A stretch of 64,000 bases of DNA from CAVZQN01 sp963837395 (GTDB taxonomy: Bacteria; Acidobacteriota; HRBIN11; JAKEFK01). The translations under genes were made by a program, and so were the position numbers. Of this stretch, positions 18,235-27,264 are shown in pieces. Each line of letters opens with the position of its first letter. The first letter of the stretch is position 1. The DNA is taken from positions 124,001-188,000 of the forward strand of contig CAWINI010000001.1 in assembly GCA_963837395.1 (NCBI GenBank), written 5' to 3'. Under the pieces are notes generated by a model that ran no database searches, was not told the DNA's origin, and saw only the letters and a list, made by a program, of their open reading frames with translations.

Positions 18235-18340
18235 ATTTTAATCACGGAAGCACGGAAGTCACCGAAATCACTGAAGAGAATTGTTTTTGAAATATTTAAT
18301 TTCGTGCTTTCAGTGAATTCAGCGTTTTCCGTGATTAAAA
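18235..18340. mobile_element. MITE-like element with 14-bp terminal inverted repeats and 7-bp duplication
   Basis: The left end reads TTTTAATCACGGAA (18236-18249) and the right end is its exact reverse complement TTCCGTGATTAAAA (18327-18340). The 7-base word GGCCAAC stands just outside both ends (18228-18234 and 18341-18347), as expected for a target-site duplication. The interior has CGGAAG-CACGGAAGTCACCG-type short reiterations. It encodes nothing and lies between the effector-like gene and the TPR lipoprotein gene. Confidence 0.65.
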
Positions 18341-18377
18341 GGCCAACCCTAACAACGATAGCGCTGATTCACTGCCA

Positions 18378-19607
18378 CTAATCCGTTTTGATTTTCGCCA
18401 TTGTGAAGGCACGACCACTATCGTACAGCTTGAGATATCCTTGTTTGCGGCCTTCAAGAATATCGATGTCGGAAGCTACAACCTGATATTTGTCCTGTTG
18501 ATTTTGTGATTGATACATTGTTGCTGCTTGGTTTAGATCTTGAAGAGCGTTTTTATCATCACTCAGGTAGTATTGGACAATTCCTCGATCATGATAAAAC
18601 TCCGGTTGTTTCGAATCTAAATCAATCGCACGATTCAAATCATCAAGAGCGTCCGAATCATTTTCCAATTCGAATTGAGCACGACCGCGCGCAGCGTAAT
18701 AGTCAGCTTCTTCCTTGAATTTGATCGCAGCATCAAAATCCGCTAACGCATCTTTTGTGCGCTTCAAATCCATCAATGCTAATCCGCGATGATAATAGGC
18801 CATGGGAAAGTCAGGTAAGAATTGGATTGCTTCTGTAAAATCTTGAACAGCTGCATCCACATTTCCATTGATGTAGCATTGTCCGGCACGATTGTGCAAC
18901 GCAATTGCAAGTTGAAGTAAAGCATCCTGATATTGCGAATCGCTTCCACTATTACGATAAGATTCAGCTTGACGCCGCAGTTCATTCACCTTGCTTGTAT
19001 CAGCAAGGCTTATATCGCCTGAACAATCGGCGTTGTAAACATCAAAGTATTCCGAAGCAATCTTTTGACCGCCAATTGATAAATCAACGCGATAAATACC
19101 TTGAGTCCATGGTGCCATCGAATAGCCGTGACTATTGTAGGAATAGGTCCAGTCAGATTGAATCGTGTAGTTTATTGTGTAGCGATAAAAAAGCTCGCCG
19201 CTTTTAAACCATTCAGAATCGACTTGAAATGAAACCGGGTTGCCGGGTGCATTATGAGTAAGATTTAACTCCCAGTTAATATATCGTGCAGTTCGTGCAT
19301 CAAATCCCATTCTGTATTGTCGTTGCTCTTTTGGCTGAGGATTATACGGGCTTTCAAAAAATTTCACTTCACTAATGTTTGCATTGATTGATGGAATATA
19401 AGGATGAGCGAATTCATGTTTACTCTGATTTCGATTTTCAGTTTTTGGTGTCTTTCTTTCTTGATGTCCTGCACTCTGATACCCTTTTCCTGGCCTGCTC
19501 AACGATGGATCAGGCTCTCCGGCCTGTTGATTGTAGGTTGAATCTTTCGGTGAATTGCAGGAACAAATTGTCGCAATCAGCGCTATTATCATGAAGCGAA
19601 TTTTCAT
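18378..19607 (-). CDS. TPR lipoprotein
   Basis: The 409-residue protein begins with a lipoprotein signal (MKIRFMIIALIATICSC, lipobox around ATICSC, lipidated Cys about residue 17). Residues 18-70 are disordered and polar. Residues about 78-195 form a beta-rich domain without a name I can assign (RMGFDARTARYINWELNL, PWTQGIYRVDLSIGGQKIASEYFDVY), similar in layout to secreted extracellular-matrix-like folds. Residues about 205-380 are TPRs (AVQDFTEAIQFLPDFPMAYYHRG, ALADFDAAIKFK, ALDDLNRAIDLDSKQPEFYHDRG). It would be anchored in a membrane as a scaffold. It is divergent from the GIDE-like gene. Confidence 0.83.
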   Translation of the reverse strand: MKIRFMIIALIATICSCNSPKDSTYNQQAGEPDPSLSRPGKGYQSAGHQERKTPKTENRNQSKHEFAHPYIPSINANISEVKFFESPYNPQPKEQRQYRMGFDARTARYINWELNLTHNAPGNPVSFQVDSEWFKSGELFYRYTINYTIQSDWTYSYNSHGYSMAPWTQGIYRVDLSIGGQKIASEYFDVYNADCSGDISLADTSKVNELRRQAESYRNSGSDSQYQDALLQLAIALHNRAGQCYINGNVDAAVQDFTEAIQFLPDFPMAYYHRGLALMDLKRTKDALADFDAAIKFKEEADYYAARGRAQFELENDSDALDDLNRAIDLDSKQPEFYHDRGIVQYYLSDDKNALQDLNQAATMYQSQNQQDKYQVVASDIDILEGRKQGYLKLYDSGRAFTMAKIKTD

Positions 19608-19633
19608 GGTTTTATTATAGTCATCACCAAGGC

Positions 19634-19807
19634 TAACTCATGATCTTAAGATCAAACAGAAATAATGAAAAATGGTCGCCGAGTTCTCCCTCCTTAATAA
19701 AGGGTAAGATTAAAGAGGAGGTTGGAGCCTTAACTAATACCTCCAACCACCCCCTTAACCCCCTCCTTCATAAGGAGGGGGAACTTGTTGATTACCATTT
19801 TTCAAAG
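19634..19807. repeat. Dispersed repeat, copy 1 (stem-loop element)
   Basis: This 174-base element shares its first 45 bases (TAACTCATGATCTTA onward) and its CCTCCTT-ATAAGGAGG hairpin core with the copy at 22092-22260. Inside it, GAAAAATGGT is mirrored by ACCATTTTTC near the right end, forming an outer stem. The body holds CTCCCTCCTTAATAAAGGG and CCCCTCCTTCATAAGGAGGGGG arms around GAGGTTGGAG / CCTCCAACC pairing arms. It ends 16 bases before the start codon of the GIDE-like gene. A spurious open frame crosses it. Confidence 0.75.
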
Positions 19808-19823
19808 CAGGTACAAAGAAGTC

Positions 19824-20708
19824 ATGAAAAAATTTCTCGTTGCTCTGGTAGTTGAATTCATTCTGCTATTCCTTTTGTACAATTACCTGATTACAAGATT
19901 CTTTCCAGATCAACAATCCTGGCTGAAGGTTGGAATTATTTCTGGAGTCATGATGATCCCGGTGGTAATAGTTCATGGAATTTTTGCCAATGCAAAAGAG
20001 ATTGCTTTGCTACGCAAAAGCGATAATCCCACGTTGAAAGATGGCGAGCGGGTTGCGCTCAGCGGATACATCCGTCCATTGCAGGAAGTACTTACATCTC
20101 CATTTACGAAAAAACAGTGCATTGGTTACTCCTACAAAGTGTTCACAGTTGTTGGAAGCGGCAAAAGTAGATCTCAACGCACAGAATATTCCGGAACGGT
20201 TCAGGTCCCTTCCGTGATCCGTACAAACATCATGGAAGTGCGGCTGCTTGGTTTAATAGAAGGAGAAGATGAAACGTTCGATGAAATTGAAGAAGGCGAC
20301 AAGGCAATAGTTCAGAATGCTTATGAATATCTTAGCCACAGGCAATTCCAGCCAAAGCCAAAGAATCTCTCTGAAGCCTGGGCAACTGCAAAAAAGTTAA
20401 TCACTGATAATGATGGAAGTATTTGCGAGGAATTAAAAATTTTTGATAATCCATTGGATCTGTCAGGACGATCATTTGCGGAATCCTGTATAGAGATCGA
20501 TAAACCTTATAGCCTGATTGGCGTCTGGTCGGCAGCTCAAAACGGATTGTTATCGGATCCTTTCGGAAAAGGAAACATTACTGTTTTGCAAGGAGACGCA
20601 ACTCAAGCCATTAAAAAGATGCGCAGCAGGAATGGATGCATGACGGTGGCTGCCATATTTTTGTCGGTGTTTCTGAATGCTATGGCAATTGCAAACCTGA
20701 AACATTAA
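19824..20708 (+). CDS. GIDE/MULAN-like membrane protein
   Basis: The ATG at 19824 (after AAAGAAG) gives 294 residues. There are two N-terminal membrane helices (FLVALVVEFILLFLLYNYLI and VGIISGVMMIPVVIVHGIFA) and one C-terminal helix (MTVAAIFLSVFLNAMAIANL). The middle resembles the GIDE domain of MULAN-type proteins and bacterial relatives: GERVALSGYIRPLQEVLTSP, KQCIGYSYKVF, and a late YSLIGVWSAAQNGLLSDPF strand with GDATQAIKKMRSR. There is no RING domain, as is usual in bacterial members. The function is not established; a membrane stress role has been suggested for the eukaryotic homologues. Confidence 0.7.
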   Translation: MKKFLVALVVEFILLFLLYNYLITRFFPDQQSWLKVGIISGVMMIPVVIVHGIFANAKEIALLRKSDNPTLKDGERVALSGYIRPLQEVLTSPFTKKQCIGYSYKVFTVVGSGKSRSQRTEYSGTVQVPSVIRTNIMEVRLLGLIEGEDETFDEIEEGDKAIVQNAYEYLSHRQFQPKPKNLSEAWATAKKLITDNDGSICEELKIFDNPLDLSGRSFAESCIEIDKPYSLIGVWSAAQNGLLSDPFGKGNITVLQGDATQAIKKMRSRNGCMTVAAIFLSVFLNAMAIANLKH

Positions 20709-20753
20709 ATTCTAGTCATCGAGAAGTCATAATGTTATATTTAATATCGTAGT

Positions 20754-22067
20754 ATGGGGCTGCGAGGTAATTTTTTAAGCTCTCTTGTAGTAGTACTGTC
20801 TCTAATTTCTTCCTATTCCTCCGCACTCGACCAATCCAGGATCATGAACCTGATGATGGAAAAAGGAATGGCCTTCGATCAGGTTGGAATCATCATTGAG
20901 GATGATAGCGGAAAAGTACTTGCGTTCAATGAAAAGAAACATCTGAAACCAGCCTCTCTCACAAAAATTCTTACTGCTGGAACTGCCCTGGAATTATTTG
21001 GAACAGATTATCAATTCAAAAGCCAGCTGCTAACAGATGGTTCAATTAAAAACAATGTTTTAAAGGGATCCATATATTTAAAGGCTGATGGCGATCCCAC
21101 ATTTAATTCGCAGTCGCTCAGAAATTTCTTAAACGCGCTGAAAAACCAAAAAATCAAAACGATCGATGGCGATATTGTTATCGATGATTCAAAACAATTC
21201 GATATTCATAGCGCGAATACAAAATCCTGGCAACGGACACCAAATCCCGGAAACTATCCAATGTTTGTGAATATCGATCCGCCAGCAAAAGTTCAACCGG
21301 GCTCGCGTTCATGGAAATCTGCCAAAAACCGATTGCGCAGATTAATCGCATTGAATGAAGATTACGTCGTTTATCAAAACATGGTGCAACCGGATTTGTG
21401 GACCGGACAGGATTTCTTGTTGTTACTTCGTCAATCTAAAATCCGCATCACTGGCCAGGTTATTCGTGGCAGCGCTCCGGAAGGTGCTTCCGAAATTGCA
21501 GTTTTGAATACTCCTTTAACACTGGTCATTCATGACATGCTGAAGTCATCCAATAATTTTTATGCTGATATGCTGATCCGGAATTTTGCTATTCATAGCG
21601 GAGCCATTCCACTTACCATGGAAACAGGGATTAAATACCTTGGTTCTTTTCTGGATCGAGCCGGTGTTTCGCATGAAGATTATTCGCTATACTCAGGTTC
21701 TGGCTTTACTCACAGCGGGTTTATCACCGCCGGTGCGCTATGTGCGGTGTTGAATTATCTTCGCACGCAACCAACTGTTTCGACTGTGTTTTACAATTCA
21801 CTTCCCGTTGCAGGACTTGATGGCACTTTAAGGCATCGCATGAGAAAAACAGAAGCTGTCGGTAGAATCCATGCAAAAACAGGTTACCTGGCAAGTCTTG
21901 TTTCGCGAACTAAAAATCAGGATGGCGTAGTTGCACTCGCAGGATTTGCAACACCATCTGCAGAAAAAAATATGACATTCGTTTTCCTGTACAATGGAAA
22001 ACTTTCCCCATATCTCGTTCGTTCCATTTTCGATAAAATGTGCGTGATCTTAGTTACCGAATCCTGA
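20754..22067 (+). CDS. dacB: D-alanyl-D-alanine carboxypeptidase/endopeptidase, S13 (PBP4)
   Basis: The 437-residue protein has an N-terminal signal sequence (to about SSA at 24). The three penicillin-binding motifs are present in order: SxxK as PASLTK at about 67-72, SxN as SSNNFYAD at about 265, and KTG as HAKTGYL near 372. The insert between the first and second motifs (about 90-240) is the extra domain of S13 enzymes, shorter here than in E. coli DacB. It acts in the periplasm, trimming peptidoglycan peptides or cutting cross-links. It lies between two copies of a dispersed repeat. Confidence 0.9.
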   Translation: MGLRGNFLSSLVVVLSLISSYSSALDQSRIMNLMMEKGMAFDQVGIIIEDDSGKVLAFNEKKHLKPASLTKILTAGTALELFGTDYQFKSQLLTDGSIKNNVLKGSIYLKADGDPTFNSQSLRNFLNALKNQKIKTIDGDIVIDDSKQFDIHSANTKSWQRTPNPGNYPMFVNIDPPAKVQPGSRSWKSAKNRLRRLIALNEDYVVYQNMVQPDLWTGQDFLLLLRQSKIRITGQVIRGSAPEGASEIAVLNTPLTLVIHDMLKSSNNFYADMLIRNFAIHSGAIPLTMETGIKYLGSFLDRAGVSHEDYSLYSGSGFTHSGFITAGALCAVLNYLRTQPTVSTVFYNSLPVAGLDGTLRHRMRKTEAVGRIHAKTGYLASLVSRTKNQDGVVALAGFATPSAEKNMTFVFLYNGKLSPYLVRSIFDKMCVILVTES

Positions 22068-22091
22068 TTATTATATTTTTTGACCACAAAA

Positions 22092-22260
22092 TAACTCATG
22101 ATCTTAGGATCAAACAGAAATAATGAAAAATCAGCGTTCCTTTCTACCCCTTATGAAGGGGGAGATCAAAGAGGGGGTTGGAGTCTTCACAATGTTTCCA
22201 ACCTCCCCTTTATCCCCTCCTTCATAAGGAGGGGAGCTGGTCGATCGTCGATTTTCAAAG
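22092..22260. repeat. Dispersed repeat, copy 2 (stem-loop element)
   Basis: This is the second copy of the element at 19634-19807, in the same orientation. The left 45 bases differ only at a few positions, and the hairpin core (CCCTTATGAAGGGGGAGATC and CCCCTCCTTCATAAGGAGGGG, with GGGTTGGAGTC / CCAACC arms) is conserved. The right end GATTTTCAAAG matches CATTTTTCAAAG of copy 1. It ends 21 bases before the isochorismatase start. Spacer sequence between the arms differs between copies, so selection seems to be on structure. Confidence 0.75.
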
Positions 22261-22281
22261 GGACAATTAATTGAGGTAGAT

Positions 22282-22845
22282 ATGCAGACACTTCCAAAAA
22301 ATGCAGCACTGATAGTGATCGATATTCAGAATGGATTTGATGAACCGTATTGGGGAAATCGAAACAATCTTCAAGCGGAACAGAACGTTGCAAAACTTCT
22401 GGATGCATGGAGACGCTCAAAGCGCCCCGTACTTTTTGCACGTCATGATTCTAAAAATCCAAAATCACCACTTTATCCAGGTCAAAAAGGAAATGCGATT
22501 AAAGAGATTGTTCAACCTGTTTCCGGGGAACCAGTAATTCCGAAATCTGTAAATAGTGCTTTCATCGGCACCGATCTTGAAGAACGTTTGCGAAAAGACA
22601 AGATCGATTCAGTTGTAATTACTGGAATAACCACCAATCATTGCGTATCAACAACCGCACGGATGGCAGGCAATCTTGGCTTTAATACTTACGTAGTTTC
22701 AGATGCAACCGCAACTTTTGATATAAAGGGCACTGATGGACGCAATTACACTGCAGATGAAATGCATGCAATGGGGCTTGCAGAGATTCACAACGAGTTC
22801 GCTACGGTTATAGATACTGAAACCCTGCTGAAGAATCTGGACTAA
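22282..22845 (+). CDS. Isochorismatase family cysteine hydrolase
   Basis: The 187-residue product has the full catalytic set of the family: Asp in ALIVIDIQNGF (about residue 14), Lys in VIPKSVNSAF (about 91) and Cys in TNHCVSTTARMAGNLGF (about 120). A GAGGTAG site precedes the start. Members hydrolyse amides or related bonds (nicotinamidase, carbamoylases, isochorismatase); the substrate cannot be told here. It stands alone, between a stem-loop repeat and a convergent kinase gene. Confidence 0.9.
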   Translation: MQTLPKNAALIVIDIQNGFDEPYWGNRNNLQAEQNVAKLLDAWRRSKRPVLFARHDSKNPKSPLYPGQKGNAIKEIVQPVSGEPVIPKSVNSAFIGTDLEERLRKDKIDSVVITGITTNHCVSTTARMAGNLGFNTYVVSDATATFDIKGTDGRNYTADEMHAMGLAEIHNEFATVIDTETLLKNLD

Positions 22846-22855
22846 AATCAAAGGG

Positions 22856-25498
22856 TTATTGTCTTACCAAAGGCGCGCGTTGGCGAACTTCATCAAACCA
22901 ATTTACAGCTACATTCAAATAGTCTTCTGTGGTATTCCTTTGTAAGGTTGTAATGAATCGTTGATGATCTGAAGTAACATCCATTTGATAGAATGGTCCA
23001 GCAAATAGCACTTCAGGAGTGCCGGCTGAAAATGTTGGAGCAGTTTGAACCGCTACGCGCATAACATTCTCACTTTGCAAATAAAGCAGCTCATCTGGCT
23101 GTTTCCATCGGGGCATTATTCCGCCCCTGGTGGATACTTGCCACCGGCCTTCGGGTCCGCCAAGCGAGCGCACATAAATTTCGGATCGTCCGGATTCATC
23201 GGAAGTATATGCGATCCATTTACCATCCGGAGAAAATACTCCTTCAATTTCTGTTGCTGGTGTTGCAACAAATTCATGAAGCTTGCCATCCGTTGAATCA
23301 AAAATCATCAAATCCGAATTTGTCTCTGGACTATCTTTGTAAAGCAAAAGTTTTTTGTTATCAGGTGACCACTGAATCGGATTTAATACGGAATCCATTT
23401 TGACTAATGGTTGCTCCTGATCGCTTCCATCCGCAGCACGCCAGAATATGTTCCAAAAGCCGAGTGCTTCTGAAGAGTAAGTCACTCTTTTTCCATCGGC
23501 TGTCCATCGCGGCCAACCAGTGCGCGCTCCTGAGGTGAGCCGTGTAGACGTTCCCCGGTCCAGATCGTAAATCCAAATTTCGAATCCTTGAAAACCAGTG
23601 AGATGATGATCATCTGGTGATATTCGTGGATCGTTCAGTTTTACTGAATCCAGAAAACCAGGAATTTTTTCTCCTTTACGATTCCACATTGCGAGGTTGC
23701 GACCTTCATCATATGTAACACCTGAAGGAAGAGCGATCAGAACTCCGTTTTCCGAAAATGCATACTCCAGAGTGCCTGCGCCGCTATCGGAAACTCCCGC
23801 AATAAGAGCTACGGGATCACCGTATGTTTCTAATTTTTGCAAATCAAAACCGATGACATACAACGAATCGCCACGCCCAAAAATTAAATGGCCGGTTGGC
23901 AAATAACGTGCGCCGAATGCATGTTGAAGAATTTCTTTTCGTTCACCAGTATCAAGACGAACCGCACCAATCGTTGCATCGGACCAACTTCCTCCATGCC
24001 CTATTGTAAAGAGTGCAACCTTACTTCCTGGCAAAACAAATGGCCATCGATGATTCCTTTCACCTTTTGCTCTATCCACAGTAGTAAGGGATTGCGGCGT
24101 TCCACCATCAGATGAGATTTTGCTCAAACCTGAATAATAAAACGGTGAAAATATAATCGTTCCATCATCTCCCCAACTTGCACCGCGAGGATTTGATAGA
24201 CGGCATACCGTTACGGGAGTATCTCCTGAAAGTCTCACTTTCCGTAGTTCATGTTCGGTTAGAAAGGCGAGCCATTTCCCGTCAGGCGAAAAAAATGGAG
24301 CGCGAGCACCTTCAGTTCCAGGAATTGGGTGCGACTGAAATGAACTCATATTTCTCAAATACAGCTGGATCTGCTGATTTTCCACACCGGTGTATACAAT
24401 GGAACGACCGTCCGGTGAGATCGCCAGTGTTCCATATGCATTAAATACTGTTCGTTGCTTCGTTTCTAAAGGAATGATGAATCGCATCACGCGATTTTCA
24501 GATTGTGAATATTGTTTATTTCCAGATGTATACCATGCAGCTACACCAAAGATTGTCATCAGTGCAGCGATGGTCCACGGCAAAAAAGTTTTTCCTTTGG
24601 AAGATGTAGTTGCAATTGCAGGCGGAGGCGTCGTGGATATTGAAGTGCCGGAAATTGTATCAAGATAAAAAGCTGCATCATGCATAGATTGGAAACGTTG
24701 TGCTGGATCTTTTTCAATACAATGTTCCACAATCCGGATCATCGCTGGTGAAAGATTCAAGCTGGGAGCAGATAATGCGTCAGGCTCCTTAGTCAGGATC
24801 GCGCTCAAAGTATCAGCCGGTGTATCACCATGAAAGGCACGATTTCCGGAAATCATTTCATACAGGATTAAACCAAAGGAAAAAATATCAGAACGCGCAT
24901 CCGCCGGTTTACCCCGCACCTGTTCCGGAGACATATATCCGACGGTGCCAAGGATCATACCAGCGGCTGAATATGGCGCGTTGGTTTCAAGTTTTGAGAC
25001 TTGAACTGCTGCCGCTTCTGGTTGAGTTAACTTTGCAAGACCAAAATCGAGAATTTTGATGCGACCGTCTTTTGTTATAAAAAGATTTTCCGGCTTTAAA
25101 TCTCGATGAATAATTCCTTTATCGTGTGCAGCAGCCAATGCTTTTGCAATTTGCAAGGCATGGTCGATGACTTTGCGTTGTGACAAAGGTGCTTTCAATT
25201 TCTCGCGAAGAGTCTCACCTTCCAATAATTCAAGAATTAGAAAATGCACGCCATTTTCATGTCCAACATCGTAAACATTTAAAATTCCGGGATGATTTAA
25301 CATTCCTGCGGCACGTGCTTCTTGTTCAAATCTTGCGAGACGATCAGTATCTTGCGAAAAATTTGAAGGCAGGACTTTGATTGCTACTTCGCGCCCGATG
25401 CGCGGATCCATTGCGCGATAGACTTCACCCATTCCACCTGCGCCAATCCGTTCAACGATTTCATATGCACCAAGTTTTGTACCGGATTCAATCATCAT
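22856..25498 (-). CDS. Ser/Thr protein kinase with TM and TolB-like propeller
   Basis: The 880-residue protein starts with a PknB-type kinase (about 8-270): glycine loop IGAGGMGEVYRA, Lys in VAIKVLP, HRDLKPENLF, DFGLAK, and GYMSPEQVRG. A disordered linker leads to one membrane helix (FLPWTIAALMTIFGVAAWYTSG, about 305-325). The C-terminal part (about 340-870) is a TolB/WD40-like PD40 propeller with repeats such as SPDGRSIVYTG, SPDGKWLAFLTE and SPDGKWIAYTSDESGRSEIYVR. The kinase faces the cytoplasm and the propeller the periplasm. This layout is very common in Acidobacteriota. It is likely a sensor kinase for an external signal. Confidence 0.93.
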   Translation of the reverse strand: MMIESGTKLGAYEIVERIGAGGMGEVYRAMDPRIGREVAIKVLPSNFSQDTDRLARFEQEARAAGMLNHPGILNVYDVGHENGVHFLILELLEGETLREKLKAPLSQRKVIDHALQIAKALAAAHDKGIIHRDLKPENLFITKDGRIKILDFGLAKLTQPEAAAVQVSKLETNAPYSAAGMILGTVGYMSPEQVRGKPADARSDIFSFGLILYEMISGNRAFHGDTPADTLSAILTKEPDALSAPSLNLSPAMIRIVEHCIEKDPAQRFQSMHDAAFYLDTISGTSISTTPPPAIATTSSKGKTFLPWTIAALMTIFGVAAWYTSGNKQYSQSENRVMRFIIPLETKQRTVFNAYGTLAISPDGRSIVYTGVENQQIQLYLRNMSSFQSHPIPGTEGARAPFFSPDGKWLAFLTEHELRKVRLSGDTPVTVCRLSNPRGASWGDDGTIIFSPFYYSGLSKISSDGGTPQSLTTVDRAKGERNHRWPFVLPGSKVALFTIGHGGSWSDATIGAVRLDTGERKEILQHAFGARYLPTGHLIFGRGDSLYVIGFDLQKLETYGDPVALIAGVSDSGAGTLEYAFSENGVLIALPSGVTYDEGRNLAMWNRKGEKIPGFLDSVKLNDPRISPDDHHLTGFQGFEIWIYDLDRGTSTRLTSGARTGWPRWTADGKRVTYSSEALGFWNIFWRAADGSDQEQPLVKMDSVLNPIQWSPDNKKLLLYKDSPETNSDLMIFDSTDGKLHEFVATPATEIEGVFSPDGKWIAYTSDESGRSEIYVRSLGGPEGRWQVSTRGGIMPRWKQPDELLYLQSENVMRVAVQTAPTFSAGTPEVLFAGPFYQMDVTSDHQRFITTLQRNTTEDYLNVAVNWFDEVRQRAPLVRQ

Positions 25499-25510
25499 GG
25501 ACGTAGAATG

Positions 25511-27223
25511 CTACAGCAATTCCTTATTGCGGTAAATGATTTTACCTTCGAGAATTGTTATGACGATTTTCGTCTTTAAGATCTCTTCCGGAGGCATCTT
25601 CAGAAAATTCTGGGACAATACAGTTATGTCGGCAAGTTTGCCACGAGTAAGTGATCCTTTTATATTTTCTTCGAATGATGCGTAGGCTGCATCAATTGTG
25701 TAGTGACGAAGTGCGTTTTCCGGACTTACAGCTAGTTCAGGATGCCATCCGCCATCAGGCTTCCCTTCTGTTGTTTTTCTTGTGATTGCGCAATAGAGTC
25801 CGCGGCGAACATCCGATGTTACAACCGGCCAATCGCTGCCAAAAGTTAAAGGCACTTTTATCTTTTCAAAATTTCCCCAGCTGAATGCACGCGTCGATCT
25901 TTCCGGTTCGGCATTTTTCGCCCATACATCGAAAATATTTTGATTCGGATCAGCATGCAGCGGTTGCATCGATGCAATCACTCCAAGTGTTTTGAATCTC
26001 TGGTAATCTGTTTGCGCCACCGTTTCAATATGTTCGATGCGTCCTCTGCGATCTTTAGGGCCATTCTGTTGTTTTGCTGCTTCATACGCATCAAGAGCAG
26101 TACGTACACCGCGATCGCCGATTGCATGTAAGTACACTTGCAAGCCGGCGCGGTCAGCCGCAACTACAGCTTCTTTCAACTTTTCAGTATCCCAATTTAA
26201 ACTTCCACGCTCTGTTGAGCCGTCATAAGGCTCCAACATCGCGGCGGTCTTTGCTTCAATCACACCATCTACATATCCTTTAACCGTTCCAAACTGGAGC
26301 AAATAGCCAGCATGAGTTTTTTTCAAACGCTGTGCTTCGGAAATTGCCTGGGCAAAATTTTCTTGTTGCATTCGCACTGCCGCCTTGATTCGAACACTTA
26401 ACTTCAATTCACTTTTTGCACGTTCAAACATTTTCAAAGTTTTTTCTAATTCTTCAAGCGAAACATCGGCATCTTGGACTGATGTGATTCCATTCGAATT
26501 CAAAACTTGAAATGCACGCAGCAGTAATTGATACGTAGTTTCTTCATCCGGACGCGGAATTTTAGATTCAATCAAAGACGTTGCTGCTTCTTTCAATGCA
26601 CCCGTTGGTTCACCGGTCTTCGGATCTTTCACAATGTGCCCATCTTCAGGATCTTTTGTGTCTTTGGTGATTCCGGCGAGTTTCAATGCTGCTGAATTTG
26701 CCCAGCCCGTGTGGCCGTCATAACAGTCCATGTATGCAGGACGATCCGGAACAACTGCATCGAGTTGTCCTTTGGTAGGAAGCTTCGCAGGAAAAGCACT
26801 GTAAAACCAACCATGTCCTAAAACCCATGGACGTTTGGGGTTCTCTTCAGCGAACTTCCGAATGTGATTTTGAATTGCTTCCAAAGTTTGATCTTCAATT
26901 AAGTCGACACGATCGAGCGACAATGCTCCGCCTATCAGGTGAATATGGGAGTCATTAAAACCTGGAACAACAAGTTTGCCAGGCATTTCAATCCATTGTG
27001 TCTTCGGGCCGCGAAAAGCTTCCGCATCCTTGGTGGAACCGACAAATAAGATCCTGCCATATTTTATGCCCACGGCTTCAGCCCATGGTGTGCGTGCGTC
27101 CGCTGTCCAAATCTGGGTATTGGCTATGATTAGGTCGGCAGTTTCCTTCCGCGTTGCTGAAACTGAAATGAAAGCAAAAAAGCAGATTGCTAGAATAGTG
27201 AATCGTTTTGAGTGTAGCATCAA
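25511..27223 (-). CDS. Secreted amidohydrolase (Amidohydro_3, YtcJ-like)
   Basis: The 570-residue protein has a signal peptide (MMLHSKRFTILAICFFAFISVSA). It contains the metal-dependent hydrolase motifs in order: HxH in GFNDSHIHLIGG, the YLHAIGDRGVRTALDAY segment, RIEHIET, and FGSDWPVV with the metal Asp. The N-terminal strand ADLIIANTQIWTADARTPWAEAVGIKYGRI is the composite beta-sandwich typical of the family. Members hydrolyse N-acyl or formamide bonds; this one is exported. It lies 12 bases downstream of the kinase stop-to-start junction on the same strand, ahead of it in transcription order, so co-transcription with the kinase is possible. Confidence 0.9.
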   Translation of the reverse strand: MMLHSKRFTILAICFFAFISVSATRKETADLIIANTQIWTADARTPWAEAVGIKYGRILFVGSTKDAEAFRGPKTQWIEMPGKLVVPGFNDSHIHLIGGALSLDRVDLIEDQTLEAIQNHIRKFAEENPKRPWVLGHGWFYSAFPAKLPTKGQLDAVVPDRPAYMDCYDGHTGWANSAALKLAGITKDTKDPEDGHIVKDPKTGEPTGALKEAATSLIESKIPRPDEETTYQLLLRAFQVLNSNGITSVQDADVSLEELEKTLKMFERAKSELKLSVRIKAAVRMQQENFAQAISEAQRLKKTHAGYLLQFGTVKGYVDGVIEAKTAAMLEPYDGSTERGSLNWDTEKLKEAVVAADRAGLQVYLHAIGDRGVRTALDAYEAAKQQNGPKDRRGRIEHIETVAQTDYQRFKTLGVIASMQPLHADPNQNIFDVWAKNAEPERSTRAFSWGNFEKIKVPLTFGSDWPVVTSDVRRGLYCAITRKTTEGKPDGGWHPELAVSPENALRHYTIDAAYASFEENIKGSLTRGKLADITVLSQNFLKMPPEEILKTKIVITILEGKIIYRNKELL

Positions 27224-27264
27224 TGGAATTTTAACAGATTGTCTGCCGCGGCGGACGCTCTAGA

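Noticed and set aside
19640..19855. A 71-codon frame across the first stem-loop repeat
   Set aside because: It reads through the repeat arms (SPSLIKGKIKEEVG and PLNPLLHKEGE words) and is a well-known kind of spurious frame; the real gene starts at 19824 in another frame.
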